DNA of 64,000 bases, taken from contig NZ_JAATOW010000023.1 of the NCBI RefSeq assembly GCF_011806405.1, positions 1 to 64,000 on the forward strand, in the 5' to 3' direction. Below, piece after piece: positions 9,553 to 18,014 of the stretch. Under the pieces are notes generated by a model that was not told the DNA's origin, did no database searches, and worked only from the letters and a program-made list of their open reading frames with translations. The DNA comes from Pseudooceanicola sp. HF7 (GTDB taxonomy: Bacteria; Pseudomonadota; Alphaproteobacteria; Rhodobacterales; Rhodobacteraceae). Position 1 is the stretch's first letter, and each line of letters begins with the position of its first letter. A program made the position numbers and the translations under genes.

Positions 9553-9729
9553 ATGACTATTAGAGTATTCACCTGCCACGACTGCGGGCACAAAATGCGT
9601 TTTTTCGGCAAGCATTGCGGGAAATGTTACGCGCAAAAACTACCCCACCAATTGCCGTCTCTCTGGCTCACTGGTGCGGCCATCGCCTTGATTCTGCTCA
9701 TCATGGTTCTGGTGTCGCTTCTTACCTAG
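9553..9729 (+). CDS. 58-residue zinc-ribbon membrane microprotein
   Basis: A small frame encodes an N-terminal double CxxC knuckle (C8-x2-C11 and C22-x2-C25, within TCHDCGHKMRFFGKHCGKC), then a hydrophobic stretch from about residue 41 to 57 (GAAIALILLIMVLVSLL) at the C-terminus. This gives a cytoplasmic zinc ribbon tethered by a single C-terminal membrane helix. The start follows a weak GGGAC. It lies in the AT-richer stretch 55 bp before tRNA-Arg and overlaps a doubtful frame at 9366-9563. Function is unknown; the cysteine spacing plus membrane helix argue against chance. Confidence 0.55.
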   Translation: MTIRVFTCHDCGHKMRFFGKHCGKCYAQKLPHQLPSLWLTGAAIALILLIMVLVSLLT

Positions 9730-9783
9730 GGCGCGCTGAGCACTTGCAAATCGGGACCATATCGCTGAGAAGCATTTGGCCAT

Positions 9784-9860
9784 GGCCCCGTAGCTCAACT
9801 GGATAGAGCAGCCGACTTCTAATCGGCAGGTTGAGGGTTCGAGTCCTTCCGGGGTCGCCA
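9784..9860 (+). tRNA. tRNA-Arg (anticodon UCU)
   Basis: A 77-nt cloverleaf: acceptor arms GGCCCCG and CGGGGTC with one G-U pair, D arm TAGCTC..GAGCA, anticodon stem CCGAC/TCGG region with loop CTTCTAA giving anticodon UCU, T arm with GGTTCGAGTCC, and an encoded CCA end. It would read AGA codons. It stands alone between the gene-poor stretch and kdsD. Confidence 0.95.
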
Positions 9861-9908
9861 GGCAATTCAAGCCCAGCCAATCGCCCCTCACCGACATGAC
9901 AGGAAACC

Positions 9909-9934
9909 GGGCGGTATATGGGGATGTACCGCCC
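9909..9934 (+). terminator. Hairpin downstream of tRNA-Arg
   Basis: GGGCGGTA pairs with TACCGCCC across a 10-base loop, about 50 bp after the tRNA, followed by GCTTTC. It has a strong stem but a poor T-tract, so it is a probable rather than certain terminator. Confidence 0.45.
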
Positions 9935-10083
9935 GCTTTCACCTTCAGCCAGCGTGCCCCCTTGGCCCCGACCGTGGATGCCGCCGACGGGGGTCACCCC
10001 CTATGGCCTTGCCGCGAAGTTCATGCTAACTCTCAGGCCCTTATCGGAATGGCCGCCTGACGGCCCGATCGGAGTAACCTGAC

Positions 10084-11073
10084 ATGCCGAGCAGGGCCGA
10101 GCCTCTGGACCCCTCCCTTCCCAATGACACGCTGCTTGCCACCGCCCGCCGGGTGCTGCAGACCGAAGCTGATGCGCTTGCGCATCTGGCTGCCCATATG
10201 CCCGAAGATTTCAGCGCCGCCGTGGCACGCATCCTGGCCTCCAAGGGCCGCGTGATCGTTTCCGGCATCGGCAAATCCGGCCATATCGGGCGCAAGATCG
10301 CGGCCACCCTGGCCTCGACCGGGACGCCCGCGCAATTCGTCCACCCCGCAGAGGCCTCTCACGGGGATCTCGGCATGGTGACGCCTGCGGACATCTGCCT
10401 GCTGATCTCCAACTCCGGGGAAACCGCTGAGCTGCGCGACCTTGTTTACCATTCTCAGCGCTTCTCGATCCCGGTGATCGGCATCTCCTCGCGCCCCGAG
10501 TCGACGCTGATGGCTGCGGCGGATTACCGGCTGACCCTGCCGGCGCTGCCCGAAGCCTGCTCCATCGGCATGGCTCCCACCACGTCGACCACCCTGACCC
10601 TGGGCCTGGGCGATGCACTGGCCGTGGCCCTGATGGAAGAGCGCCATTTCCTGCCCGAGGATTTCCGCATCTACCACCCCGGCGGCAAGCTGGGCGCGCA
10701 GATGACCCGCGTGGGCGACATGATGCACCGGGGTGAGAGCCTTCCGGTGATCGACGTCGAAAGCGGTATGAATGACGTGCTGCTGACCATGACCTCCAAG
10801 GGCTTCGGCATTGCCGGGCTGACCCGCGACGGCGTGCTTGTCGGCGTGATTACCGATGGTGACTTGCGCCGGAACATGGAAGGGCTGATGCAACGCCCTG
10901 CCCTGGACGTGGCCAACAAGACCCCGGTGACCGTGGGCCCCGACATGCTTGCGCCAGAGGCGCTGGCCCTCGTGAATGACCGCAAGATCAGTGCGTTGCT
11001 GGTCGTGGACGCACAGAACCGCCCGCTGGGCGTGCTGCATGTCCATGACTTCCTGCGCGCCGGCGTGATGTGA
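10084..11073 (+). CDS. kdsD: D-arabinose 5-phosphate isomerase (KdsD/KpsF family)
   Basis: This enzyme converts ribulose 5-phosphate to arabinose 5-phosphate, the first step of Kdo synthesis. The 329 residues show an N-terminal SIS sugar-isomerase domain (about 45-180; GRVIVSGIGKSGHIGRKIAATLASTGTPA, then HPAEASHGDLG and NSGETAE) and two C-terminal CBS domains (about 210-329). It opens a tight three-gene set with kdsB and kdsA. The GutQ/KpsF paralogues have the same architecture, but the neighbours favour Kdo synthesis. Confidence 0.95.
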   Translation: MPSRAEPLDPSLPNDTLLATARRVLQTEADALAHLAAHMPEDFSAAVARILASKGRVIVSGIGKSGHIGRKIAATLASTGTPAQFVHPAEASHGDLGMVTPADICLLISNSGETAELRDLVYHSQRFSIPVIGISSRPESTLMAAADYRLTLPALPEACSIGMAPTTSTTLTLGLGDALAVALMEERHFLPEDFRIYHPGGKLGAQMTRVGDMMHRGESLPVIDVESGMNDVLLTMTSKGFGIAGLTRDGVLVGVITDGDLRRNMEGLMQRPALDVANKTPVTVGPDMLAPEALALVNDRKISALLVVDAQNRPLGVLHVHDFLRAGVM

Positions 11074-11093
11074 CCCTGCTGACGGATCCCGAT

Positions 11094-11915
11094 ATGAAGA
11101 CCGTGATTTTCATCCCCGCCCGATATGCCTCTACCCGCTACCCGGGCAAGCCCCTGGCAACCCTGGCCCTGCCCGATGGCAGCCGGAAGAGCCTGATCCA
11201 GATGAGCTGGGAAGCGGCAAGCTCCATCGCCGGTGTCGATGCCGTCTACGTGGCCACTGATGACGACCGCATCGCAGAGGCCGCGCGGGCCTTCGGCGCC
11301 GATGTGGTCATGACCTCCGAAGAGTGCGCCAATGGCACCGAACGCTGCGCCGACGCCCTGGCCAAGAGCGGGATCGACGCCGACCTGGTGGTCAACTTCC
11401 AGGGCGATGCGCCCCTGACCCCGCCCTGGTTCGTCGAAGAGCTGATCGCGGCGATGAAGGCGGATCCCTCTGCCCCCATGGCCACGCCGGTGTTGCGCTG
11501 CGATCCCCAGACCTATGCCAACTTCCTTGAAGACCGCCGCAACGGCCGCGTCGGCGGCACCACCGCCGTCTTCGGCGTGACCGGCAATGCGCTCTATTTC
11601 TCCAAGGAAGTCATCCCCTTCGTGGATCCGGAAAAGCTGCCGGACCCGGTGCCTGTCTTCCACCACGTTGGCGTCTACGCCTATCGCCCCGATGCCCTGG
11701 CCGCCTATGTCGCCCAGCCCGCCACCCCGCTGGAACAGCTGGAAGGGTTGGAGCAGCTGCGCTTCCTTGAAACCGGCGTGCCCGTGCGCTGTGTGGAGGT
11801 CGAAGCCCGCGGCCGCGTCTTCTGGGAGCTTAACAACCCGGCCGACGTGCCCCGCATCGAAGCCGCCCTGAAGCAGATCCATGCCTCCACTCAAACCCAG
11901 ACAGGTGCCAAATGA
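11094..11915 (+). CDS. kdsB: 3-deoxy-manno-octulosonate cytidylyltransferase
   Basis: CMP-Kdo synthetase activates Kdo with CTP for transfer to lipid A or capsule linker. The 273-residue product starts with the nucleotidyltransferase motif ([17 protein letters not shown]) and contains [14 protein letters not shown] and NFQGDAPL. The start at 11094 places the family N-terminus directly at the first residues; a GTG at 11070 overlapping the kdsD stop (GTGA) would add eight residues and is the alternative. It overlaps kdsA by four bases. Confidence 0.93.
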   Translation: MKTVIFIPARYASTRYPGKPLATLALPDGSRKSLIQMSWEAASSIAGVDAVYVATDDDRIAEAARAFGADVVMTSEECANGTERCADALAKSGIDADLVVNFQGDAPLTPPWFVEELIAAMKADPSAPMATPVLRCDPQTYANFLEDRRNGRVGGTTAVFGVTGNALYFSKEVIPFVDPEKLPDPVPVFHHVGVYAYRPDALAAYVAQPATPLEQLEGLEQLRFLETGVPVRCVEVEARGRVFWELNNPADVPRIEAALKQIHASTQTQTGAK

Positions 11916-12748
11916 GCAAGATCGTCCAGGTCGCCGATATCGCCATCGGCGGCAACGAACCCTTCGCCCTGATCGCCGGCCCCTGCCAGCTGGAAAGCCT
12001 GGATCACGCCCGCATGATGGCCGAGAAGATCGCCGAGGCCTGCGCGCCCACCGGCACGAAGTTCATCTTCAAGTCCAGCTACGACAAGGCCAACCGCTCC
12101 TCCATCTCCACCACCCGTGGGCTGGGCATGGAAGAGGGTCTGTCGATCTTGTCCAAGATCCGCGATGAATTCGGCGTTCCGGTGCTGACCGATGTACATG
12201 ACGCGCATCAATGCGGGCCCGTGGGTCAGGCAGTGGACGTGCTGCAGATCCCCGCCTTCCTCTGCCGCCAGACCGACCTGCTGCTTGCCGCAGGTGAGAC
12301 GGGCTGCGCGGTGAACGTGAAGAAGGGCCAGTTCCTTGCGCCCTGGGACATGGGCAACGTGGCCTCGAAGATTGCCTCGACCGGCAATGAGAAGATCATG
12401 CTCTGCGACCGGGGCACCAGCTTCGGTTACAACACTCTTGTCACCGATTTCCGCGGCCTGCCCACCATGGCGCGCACGGGCTACCCGGTGGTCTTCGATG
12501 CGACCCATTCGGTGCAGCAGCCCGGTGGCCAGGGCACGACCTCCGGCGGCCAACGCGAATTCGCCCCCGTGCTGGCACGGGCCGCCGTGGCCGTGGGTGT
12601 CTCTGCGCTGTTCATCGAAACCCACGAAGACCCGGACAATGCGCCGTCCGACGGGCCCAACATGATCCCCATCGAGCAGATGCAGGGTCTCATTGGCCAG
12701 CTGCGCGCCTATGACGACCTGACCAAGGGCTTCGACCTGATGGTCTGA
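11912..12748 (+). CDS. kdsA: 3-deoxy-8-phosphooctulonate synthase
   Basis: KdsA condenses phosphoenolpyruvate with arabinose 5-phosphate to give Kdo 8-phosphate. The 278 residues carry the family motifs [31 protein letters not shown] and a [12 protein letters not shown] active-site segment. [13 protein letters not shown] has the cysteine position used by the metal-dependent class. The ATG overlaps the kdsB stop (ATGA). The order kdsD-kdsB-kdsA covers three of the four steps to CMP-Kdo; no KdsC phosphatase is seen here. Confidence 0.96.
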   Translation: MSKIVQVADIAIGGNEPFALIAGPCQLESLDHARMMAEKIAEACAPTGTKFIFKSSYDKANRSSISTTRGLGMEEGLSILSKIRDEFGVPVLTDVHDAHQCGPVGQAVDVLQIPAFLCRQTDLLLAAGETGCAVNVKKGQFLAPWDMGNVASKIASTGNEKIMLCDRGTSFGYNTLVTDFRGLPTMARTGYPVVFDATHSVQQPGGQGTTSGGQREFAPVLARAAVAVGVSALFIETHEDPDNAPSDGPNMIPIEQMQGLIGQLRAYDDLTKGFDLMV

Positions 12749-12772
12749 CGACCCTGCGCCGGCTACAAGCTC

Positions 12773-12824
12773 CGGGGGCTTTGGCCCCCGACGCAGGCCG
12801 GGCGTTCGATGCGCCCGGCCTGCG
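12773..12824 (+). terminator. Two consecutive hairpins after kdsA
   Basis: CGGGGGC-TTTG-GCCCCCG (12773-12790) is followed by a perfect 13-bp stem, CGCAGGCCGGGCG with CGCCCGGCCTGCG (12792-12824). The region lies between convergent genes (kdsA plus, kpsT minus), so it could end both transcripts. There is no long T-tract. Confidence 0.6.
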
Positions 12825-12872
12825 CCCTCGGGCTCTTCGTAAAAGCAGGTGCTTAGTAAAGGCATGGGGGGC

Positions 12873-13535
12873 TCAGGCGGCGCCCGCCATGACATGCTGG
12901 TGATGGGCGATTGCCTCTTCAAGGTCGTCGTAAAGCGTCAGCTCTCCGTTCTCCAGCACCGCGCCCATGTCGCAAAGTTCCCGCACCTGGATCATGGAAT
13001 GGCTGACCACCACAGCCCCGGCCCTCTCCATCCGGGCGCGGAAGACCTCTGCGCTCTTGGCGCGAAAGGCAGCATCCCCAACCGATGTGACCTCGTCCAC
13101 GAGGTAGGTGTCAAAGGGCAAGCCCATGGAGACGCCGAAGGCCAGCCGCGATCGCATCCCGGCGGAATAGGTCTGCACCGGCAGGCGGAAATGGCCGCCA
13201 AGTGCTGCAAACCCCTCGACGAAGTCGACCAGTTCTCTGCTGTCCGCCCCGTAGATCCGGGCCACGAAGCGCGTGTTCTGGATCCCCGTCAGATGCGGGT
13301 GGAAGGACCCCGCGAACCCCACCGGCCAGGAGATAGAGCCGGTCGACGAAACGCGCCCGCCCGTTGGTTTCAGGGTGCCCGCGATGATCTTCAGCAGGGT
13401 CGATTTTCCCGCCCCGTTGCGCCCAAGCAGCGCCACCGCACGCCCCGAGGGGAAGGTCGCGTTGATCTGGTGCGCCACAAGCTTCCTGGTGCCGCCGCGC
13501 CGGTAGACCATCGACAGGTTCTCAAACCGGATCAT
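12873..13535 (-). CDS. kpsT: Capsule/polysaccharide ABC exporter ATP-binding protein (KpsT)
   Basis: ATPase of the ABC-2 exporter that moves capsular polysaccharide across the inner membrane, 220 residues. Walker A is GRNGAGKST and TYSAGMRSRLAFGVSMGLPFDTYLVDEV contains the unusual SAGM signature and Walker B typical of the KpsT/Wzt group. SHSMIQVREL carries the switch histidine. It begins one base inside the kpsE stop (TGATG), so the two are coupled. The permease partner is the divergent kpsM. Confidence 0.93.
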   Translation of the reverse strand: MIRFENLSMVYRRGGTRKLVAHQINATFPSGRAVALLGRNGAGKSTLLKIIAGTLKPTGGRVSSTGSISWPVGFAGSFHPHLTGIQNTRFVARIYGADSRELVDFVEGFAALGGHFRLPVQTYSAGMRSRLAFGVSMGLPFDTYLVDEVTSVGDAAFRAKSAEVFRARMERAGAVVVSHSMIQVRELCDMGAVLENGELTLYDDLEEAIAHHQHVMAGAA

Positions 13536-14932
13536 CAGCGCCGGTCCTTCAGCGCATAGACCGTGATCGCCAGGATCAGCCAGGTCAGGAACAGGAAAAG
13601 TCCGACAAACCCTAGCAGCAGCCCGCGCTCGGGAAAGCGCGATGTCTCTGCCCGCGTGGGGGCCACATGGGCGGCCAGGTATCGGCTCTTCCGTCGGGCC
13701 TCTGCCTGGGCGAGGTCGAAGGATGCAAGGGCAGAGGTATAGCTTTCCTCCGCGAACTGGCGATCCACGACCAGTTCCTCGTATTGCCCCATGACCTCTG
13801 CTAGCCGCGCGCCCGCCGCGCCGCCATCCATGCCCAGCTTGGAACGTTCCGCCGCGATCCGCGCTTCGATCGTCTCGATCCGCAGGGCGGTCTGTTTCAC
13901 CCGCGGATCGCTGGCCCGCGTGGTCCCGGCCAGAAGATCGGCATCGATCAACGCTTCCGCCAGCTGTTGCTGCAGATGCGCCAGAAGCCCGGCCTGGCTG
14001 GCCACGTCCGTTTCCGGATCGACCAGCTGGTTGCGATTGCGGAACTCCGTCACAGCAACACGCGCCGCGCGCAGCCGTTCCCGGGAGATCTCCAGATCCT
14101 CCTGCGCGGAGCGGATCGTGTCGCCCTGGGCGATATCGCTCAGCCGATTGATCAGGGCAGAGCTTTTCTCAAGCAGGCGTTCCGCGATCTGCTGGGCGTC
14201 CTGCGGGGCAAAGGCAAGCACCCGCACCTCGATCAGCTCCGTGCCACTGTCGTATTCAATGCGTACCTTGCGCTGCCAATGGGCCAACAGATCCTCGATC
14301 GCGCCGGAGGGATCATAGGCAAAGACCGGATCGGCCTGGGAATCGCCCCAGTCCCAGCCGGGCCGGGACCAGATCGCCGCCAGGTCCAGCTCTGCCGCCA
14401 TCTCCTCTACCAGCTCCTGGCTTTGCAGGTATTCGTAAAGGATGTCCGCATCCCGCGTGCCGGCCCCGGAAAACTCGGAGATCCCGCCAAGCAGAGAGAC
14501 CGCCGGGCTCTGATCTTCGGCCCGCACGGAAAAGGCCACGGTAGAGGCATATTGATCCGCCGCCCGCCCCCAGAGGTACCAGGCAGTGAGCCCCAGCGGA
14601 GCAACCACCGCCACCAAGAGGGAGACCAGCAAGGCCAGATGCCGCCGCCGGGGGCGTGCGGCCGCGGCGGGCGGAGCCACTAGGTTCTGCTGCACCTGGC
14701 GCAGCGGCGTCGGCGGCGCGGGCCTGGCCGCCGGCTGGCTTGCTGGCTGGGGGGCAGGTGCGGCAGCTGGCGGGCGGGCTTGCGCGGCGGCCCCCGGCGA
14801 CCGGGCCTTTGCGGCAGCCGCCGCGTGACCGGGTCCGGCTGGCCTCGCAGGCCCTGCCCGACCGGCTGCTGCTGGCTCGGCTTTTCCGGGGACTTCGGTT
14901 CCGGGGACTGGGGGGCGGATCTGTTGTGTCAC
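13535..14932 (-). CDS. kpsE: Capsule export inner-membrane protein (KpsE-type)
   Basis: Polysaccharide co-polymerase/export protein that links the inner-membrane exporter to the outer membrane. The layout is a long Pro/Ala-rich cytoplasmic N-terminus (about residues 10-105), a membrane segment (LALLVSLLVAVVAPLGLTAW), a large periplasmic region rich in predicted coiled coil (Q/E/R/A heptads about 220-400) and a C-terminal membrane segment (LLLGFVGLFLFLTWLILAI) before KDRR. The start is uncertain. GTG at 14932 keeps it clear of the divergent kpsM, but no ribosome site is visible; an ATG at 15046 would overlap the kpsM start. Confidence 0.85.
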   Translation of the reverse strand: MTQQIRPPVPGTEVPGKAEPAAAGRAGPARPAGPGHAAAAAKARSPGAAAQARPPAAAPAPQPASQPAARPAPPTPLRQVQQNLVAPPAAAARPRRRHLALLVSLLVAVVAPLGLTAWYLWGRAADQYASTVAFSVRAEDQSPAVSLLGGISEFSGAGTRDADILYEYLQSQELVEEMAAELDLAAIWSRPGWDWGDSQADPVFAYDPSGAIEDLLAHWQRKVRIEYDSGTELIEVRVLAFAPQDAQQIAERLLEKSSALINRLSDIAQGDTIRSAQEDLEISRERLRAARVAVTEFRNRNQLVDPETDVASQAGLLAHLQQQLAEALIDADLLAGTTRASDPRVKQTALRIETIEARIAAERSKLGMDGGAAGARLAEVMGQYEELVVDRQFAEESYTSALASFDLAQAEARRKSRYLAAHVAPTRAETSRFPERGLLLGFVGLFLFLTWLILAITVYALKDRR

Positions 14933-15022
14933 TCTGCACTTGGCAATTTGTTCACTGTTCGCCGCCAAACTACGGGCGAGAGGATCACAAATCGTAAAGA
15001 TCCCAAGGAGGCAGAACAGAAG

Positions 15023-15814
15023 ATGCAGGGCACCCTGACGCCGCATCGCCGCCCACTGGCGGGCCTGCGCACCATCGGCGCGCTTGTGCTGCGGGAAATG
15101 GCCACCAGTTATGGGCGCTCGCCCGGGGGCTACCTATGGGCGGTGATCGAACCCGTGGCGGGGATCGCGCTGCTGTCCTTCATCTTCTCGATGGGCTTCC
15201 GCGCCCCGGCGCTCGGCGTCAGCTTTCCGCTGTTCTACGCAACGGGGATGCTGCCCTTCCTCCTCTTCACGCATCTCTCCTCCAAGGTGGCGCAAAGCCT
15301 TGATTTCTCACGTCCCTTGCTGGCCTACCCGGCGGTGACCTGGCTGGATGCGATCCTGGCGCGCTTCCTGCTGAACCTGGTGACGCAGCTCATGGTCGGG
15401 CTGCTGGTGCTGGGCGGCATCCTGGCCCTTTTCGACACCCGCGCGGTGCTGGATCTTTCCGCGATCCTGGCGGCCTATGGGCTGGCTGCCCTGGTCGGCC
15501 TGGGCGTGGGCGTCATGAACTGCCTCCTGCAGGGGCTCTTCCCGGTCTGGATCCACGCCTGGTCGATCCTGATGCGCCCGATGTTCCTGATCTCGACCAT
15601 CTTCTTCACCTTCGAAAGCGTGCCGTCGCCCTGGCGCGATGTGCTCTGGTACAATCCGGCGGTGCATTTCATCGGGATCCTGCGGCGGGGCTTCTATCCC
15701 GGCTATGACGCCGCCTTTGCCTCTCCGCTCTATGTCACCGGGATCGGGCTGGGGTTGCTGGCCATTGGACTGCTATTCCTGAGCCGGGCACATCGCCACA
15801 TCCTGAACCGCTAG
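15023..15814 (+). CDS. kpsM: Capsule/polysaccharide ABC exporter permease (KpsM)
   Basis: ABC-2 type membrane component, 263 residues with about six membrane segments. The family landmarks are REMATSYGRSPGGYLWAVIEPVAGI near the N-terminus and FISTIFFTFE-VPSPWRDVLWYNP-like residues late in the protein. The start is fixed by AAGGAGG at 15004-15010. It is transcribed away from kpsE-kpsT with about 90 bp between, so exporter subunits are made from two divergent transcripts, unlike the usual kpsMT pair. Confidence 0.92.
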   Translation: MQGTLTPHRRPLAGLRTIGALVLREMATSYGRSPGGYLWAVIEPVAGIALLSFIFSMGFRAPALGVSFPLFYATGMLPFLLFTHLSSKVAQSLDFSRPLLAYPAVTWLDAILARFLLNLVTQLMVGLLVLGGILALFDTRAVLDLSAILAAYGLAALVGLGVGVMNCLLQGLFPVWIHAWSILMRPMFLISTIFFTFESVPSPWRDVLWYNPAVHFIGILRRGFYPGYDAAFASPLYVTGIGLGLLAIGLLFLSRAHRHILNR

Positions 15815-15828
15815 GCGGCAACGCGAAA

Positions 15829-15858
15829 ACCCGCCGCGCGACGGCGCGCACGGCGGGT
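15829..15858 (+). terminator. Hairpin after kpsM
   Basis: ACCCGCCG and CGGCGGGT form an 8-bp stem around a 14-base GC-rich loop, between kpsM (plus) and the convergent DUF2793 gene (minus). No T-tract, so it could act with Rho or in both directions. Confidence 0.5.
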
Positions 15859-15884
15859 GGTCGTCTTGCGGGACAGGCCCGGTA

Positions 15885-17051
15885 TCAGAACCAGCGCCCG
15901 ATCTTTAGCTTGCCCCCGTCGATGGAGGTGACGGTGCCGGTGAAACTGGCCGGGTCGGTGACGATCGCCGCATTGCCATTGGTGCAGAACTGCGTGCCAT
16001 CGGCCCAGCGGATGTATTCGCCATTGGCGTTGGAGCCGCTCTCCACCACCGCGCCCGTCGGGCTGCCCGCGCTTTCCGATACGGTGCCCACCACGGAGGC
16101 CTGGGTGAACAGTTCGACCCACTCGGCCCAGGCGCTGGCAGCATAGCCCCGGCACCAGACCCGCTGACCATCCTCGGCCACGTAGATCTGACGCGCGGAA
16201 GAGGCCCCGCCGCGCAGGACCATCAGGCTTGCCCCGGACGGGTCGCCCTCAGGGCAATTGCTGCCAGAGGCGGTGAAGCTGTAGATCCCCGCCGCAAGGC
16301 ACAGGTCCGCATCGTCAGAGGGCGCGGCAAGCCCACCCGCGCTGTCGCCCAGCCCGAAAGCCCCGACCGGCATGAGCCGCCCCGCCGTGGTGTCGCCGGC
16401 ATGCGATTGCACCGCCGCACCGCCCAGCGTGCCCTCATCCGGGTCGACCTCTAGCGCCGTGGTCCAGCTGCTGCCATCGGGCGACACCTTGATCGAAAAG
16501 GCATCGCTTCCCGCCAGCCCCATCTCTGCCCGCCCGCTCCAGTTGCTTTGGTAGAGCAGGCTGGCGGTCTCGCCCGTGGCGGCCTTGTTGATCTTGACCT
16601 GATGGCCGTTACCCGCGTGGCTGAACAGCACCGCAGGGGCGGAGACGCTCAGCCGGTTGGTGGCATCGGCAGTGGCGCTGACGCCAAGCTCTGCAACCTG
16701 CATGGGCAGATCGCCCGCATCCTGCCAGGCATTGTCGCGCCATGTGACGACCTGGTCCTCATCCAGCACATAGGCCCGCCACCCGGGCTTCGGCGCCTGA
16801 AAGATCCAGGTCAGCCCGTCCCGCGTGGCGATGGCGCCATCCTGCCCCGCCCAGTCACCGCTTGCCCCGCTGGCAACGATATGGCGTTCGCCCTCTGCCG
16901 GGCTGGCGGGCGGCGCGGTCAGGTCGCGGTCACTCACCGCCAGCTGGACCAGCGTATCCAGCAGTTGCAGCGCCTCGTTGTGGGTCACGTGCTTCTGGGC
17001 CTGCGACGGCATGAGATAGGGCAGCGAAAGGATGGCAGAAATGTCCGGCAT
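15885..17051 (-). CDS. DUF2793-domain protein (phage/GTA-structural type)
   Basis: A 388-residue protein without signal peptide. The N-terminal 110 residues match the DUF2793 pattern as I remember it (LPYLMPSQAQKHVTHNEALQLLDTLVQLAV, then PAEGERHIVASGASGDWAGQDGAIA and GWRAYVLDE). Such domains occur on phage and gene-transfer-agent structural proteins in Rhodobacterales. The C-terminal half (YSFTASGSN.., RGGASSARQIYVAEDGQRVWCRGYAASAWAEW) resembles tail-fibre-like repeats, ending in a small Gly-rich domain. It lies 84 bp downstream of rfbA on the same strand, within a surface-polysaccharide locus. No other phage gene is near. The precise role is unknown. Confidence 0.75.
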   Translation of the reverse strand: MPDISAILSLPYLMPSQAQKHVTHNEALQLLDTLVQLAVSDRDLTAPPASPAEGERHIVASGASGDWAGQDGAIATRDGLTWIFQAPKPGWRAYVLDEDQVVTWRDNAWQDAGDLPMQVAELGVSATADATNRLSVSAPAVLFSHAGNGHQVKINKAATGETASLLYQSNWSGRAEMGLAGSDAFSIKVSPDGSSWTTALEVDPDEGTLGGAAVQSHAGDTTAGRLMPVGAFGLGDSAGGLAAPSDDADLCLAAGIYSFTASGSNCPEGDPSGASLMVLRGGASSARQIYVAEDGQRVWCRGYAASAWAEWVELFTQASVVGTVSESAGSPTGAVVESGSNANGEYIRWADGTQFCTNGNAAIVTDPASFTGTVTSIDGGKLKIGRWF

Positions 17052-17135
17052 GGGGCCTCTCCTGGATCAGGTTTGCCGCCGGAGGCTAGGAGAGCACCGT
17101 AAATCTTCCCTGAGACCACCGTGACGGTCGCCCCC

Positions 17136-18014
17136 TCAGCGGCGCTCCACCAGGTCGCGCAGGTAAAGCCCGTAGCCGTTCTTGCCGAACAGCCCGGCCC
17201 GTTCCAGCAGCGCGCCATCATCGATCCAGCCATTGGCATGGGCGATCTCATCCGGGCTGCCGATCTGCTGGCCCTGTCGTTCGGACAGGGTGCGCACGAA
17301 GTTACCCGCGTCCAGCAGGCTGGCATGGGTGCCCGTATCCAGCCAGGCATAGCCGCGCCCCATCTGCTCCACCCGCAGGCTGCCGTCCTCAAGGTAGCTT
17401 TCCAGGACCGAGACGATCTCAAGCTCGCCGCGCGCCGAAGGGGTCACCCGGCGGGCGCGGGCCGGGGCACTGCCATCCAGGAAATACAGCCCCGTGACCG
17501 CGTAATTGGACGGGGCGCGGGCGGGTTTCTCCACGATATGGCGGACGGTGCCGTCGGCCTCGAAATCGACCACGCCATAGCGTTCCGGATCCGCCACACG
17601 GTATCCGAAGACCGTCCCGCCGCATTCCGCCACATCGGCGCAGGCCATCAGCTCGGGCAGGCCATGGCCAAAGAACAGGTTGTCGCCCAGGACCATGGCG
17701 CTTGGCGCGCCGTCCAGGAAATCCTCTGCCAGCAGGTAGGCCTGGGCCAGCCCCTCCGGCCGGGGTTGCGCGATATAGGTAAAGCGCAGGCCCCATTGGC
17801 TGCCATCGCCCAGCAGGCGTTCGAAAGGCGCGCGGTCTTCCGGCGTGGTGATCACCGCGATCTCGCGGATGCCGGCCAGCATCAGGACCGACAGGGGGTA
17901 ATAGATCATCGGCTTGTCGAAGACCGGCAACAGCTGCTTGGACACCCCCATGGTGATCGGGTAGAGCCGCGTGCCGGTGCCCCCGGCCAGGATGATCCCC
18001 TTGCGTTCGGTCAT
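17136..18014 (-). CDS. rfbA: Glucose-1-phosphate thymidylyltransferase
   Basis: RfbA/RmlA makes dTDP-glucose from glucose 1-phosphate and dTTP. The 292 residues contain the nucleotide-binding motif GIILAGGTGTRLYPITMGVSKQ, then LLPVFDKPMIYYPLS, VLGDNLFFGH and EKPARAPSNYAVTGLYF. The start at 18014 overlaps the rfbD stop (ATGA); the longer open frame upstream lies in rfbD and lacks family similarity. It is last in the rfbC-B-D-A operon. Confidence 0.96.
   Translation of the reverse strand: MTERKGIILAGGTGTRLYPITMGVSKQLLPVFDKPMIYYPLSVLMLAGIREIAVITTPEDRAPFERLLGDGSQWGLRFTYIAQPRPEGLAQAYLLAEDFLDGAPSAMVLGDNLFFGHGLPELMACADVAECGGTVFGYRVADPERYGVVDFEADGTVRHIVEKPARAPSNYAVTGLYFLDGSAPARARRVTPSARGELEIVSVLESYLEDGSLRVEQMGRGYAWLDTGTHASLLDAGNFVRTLSERQGQQIGSPDEIAHANGWIDDGALLERAGLFGKNGYGLYLRDLVERR

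Noticed and set aside
9366-9563. 65-codon plus-strand frame before the zinc-ribbon microprotein
   Set aside because: No domain, weak start and overlap with a better-supported frame.
9861-9910. Possible attachment site next to tRNA-Arg
   Set aside because: No second copy of the tRNA 3' end and no integrase were found in the window.
12749-12872. Small gene between kdsA and kpsT
   Set aside because: The space is occupied by two hairpins; no convincing frame is present.
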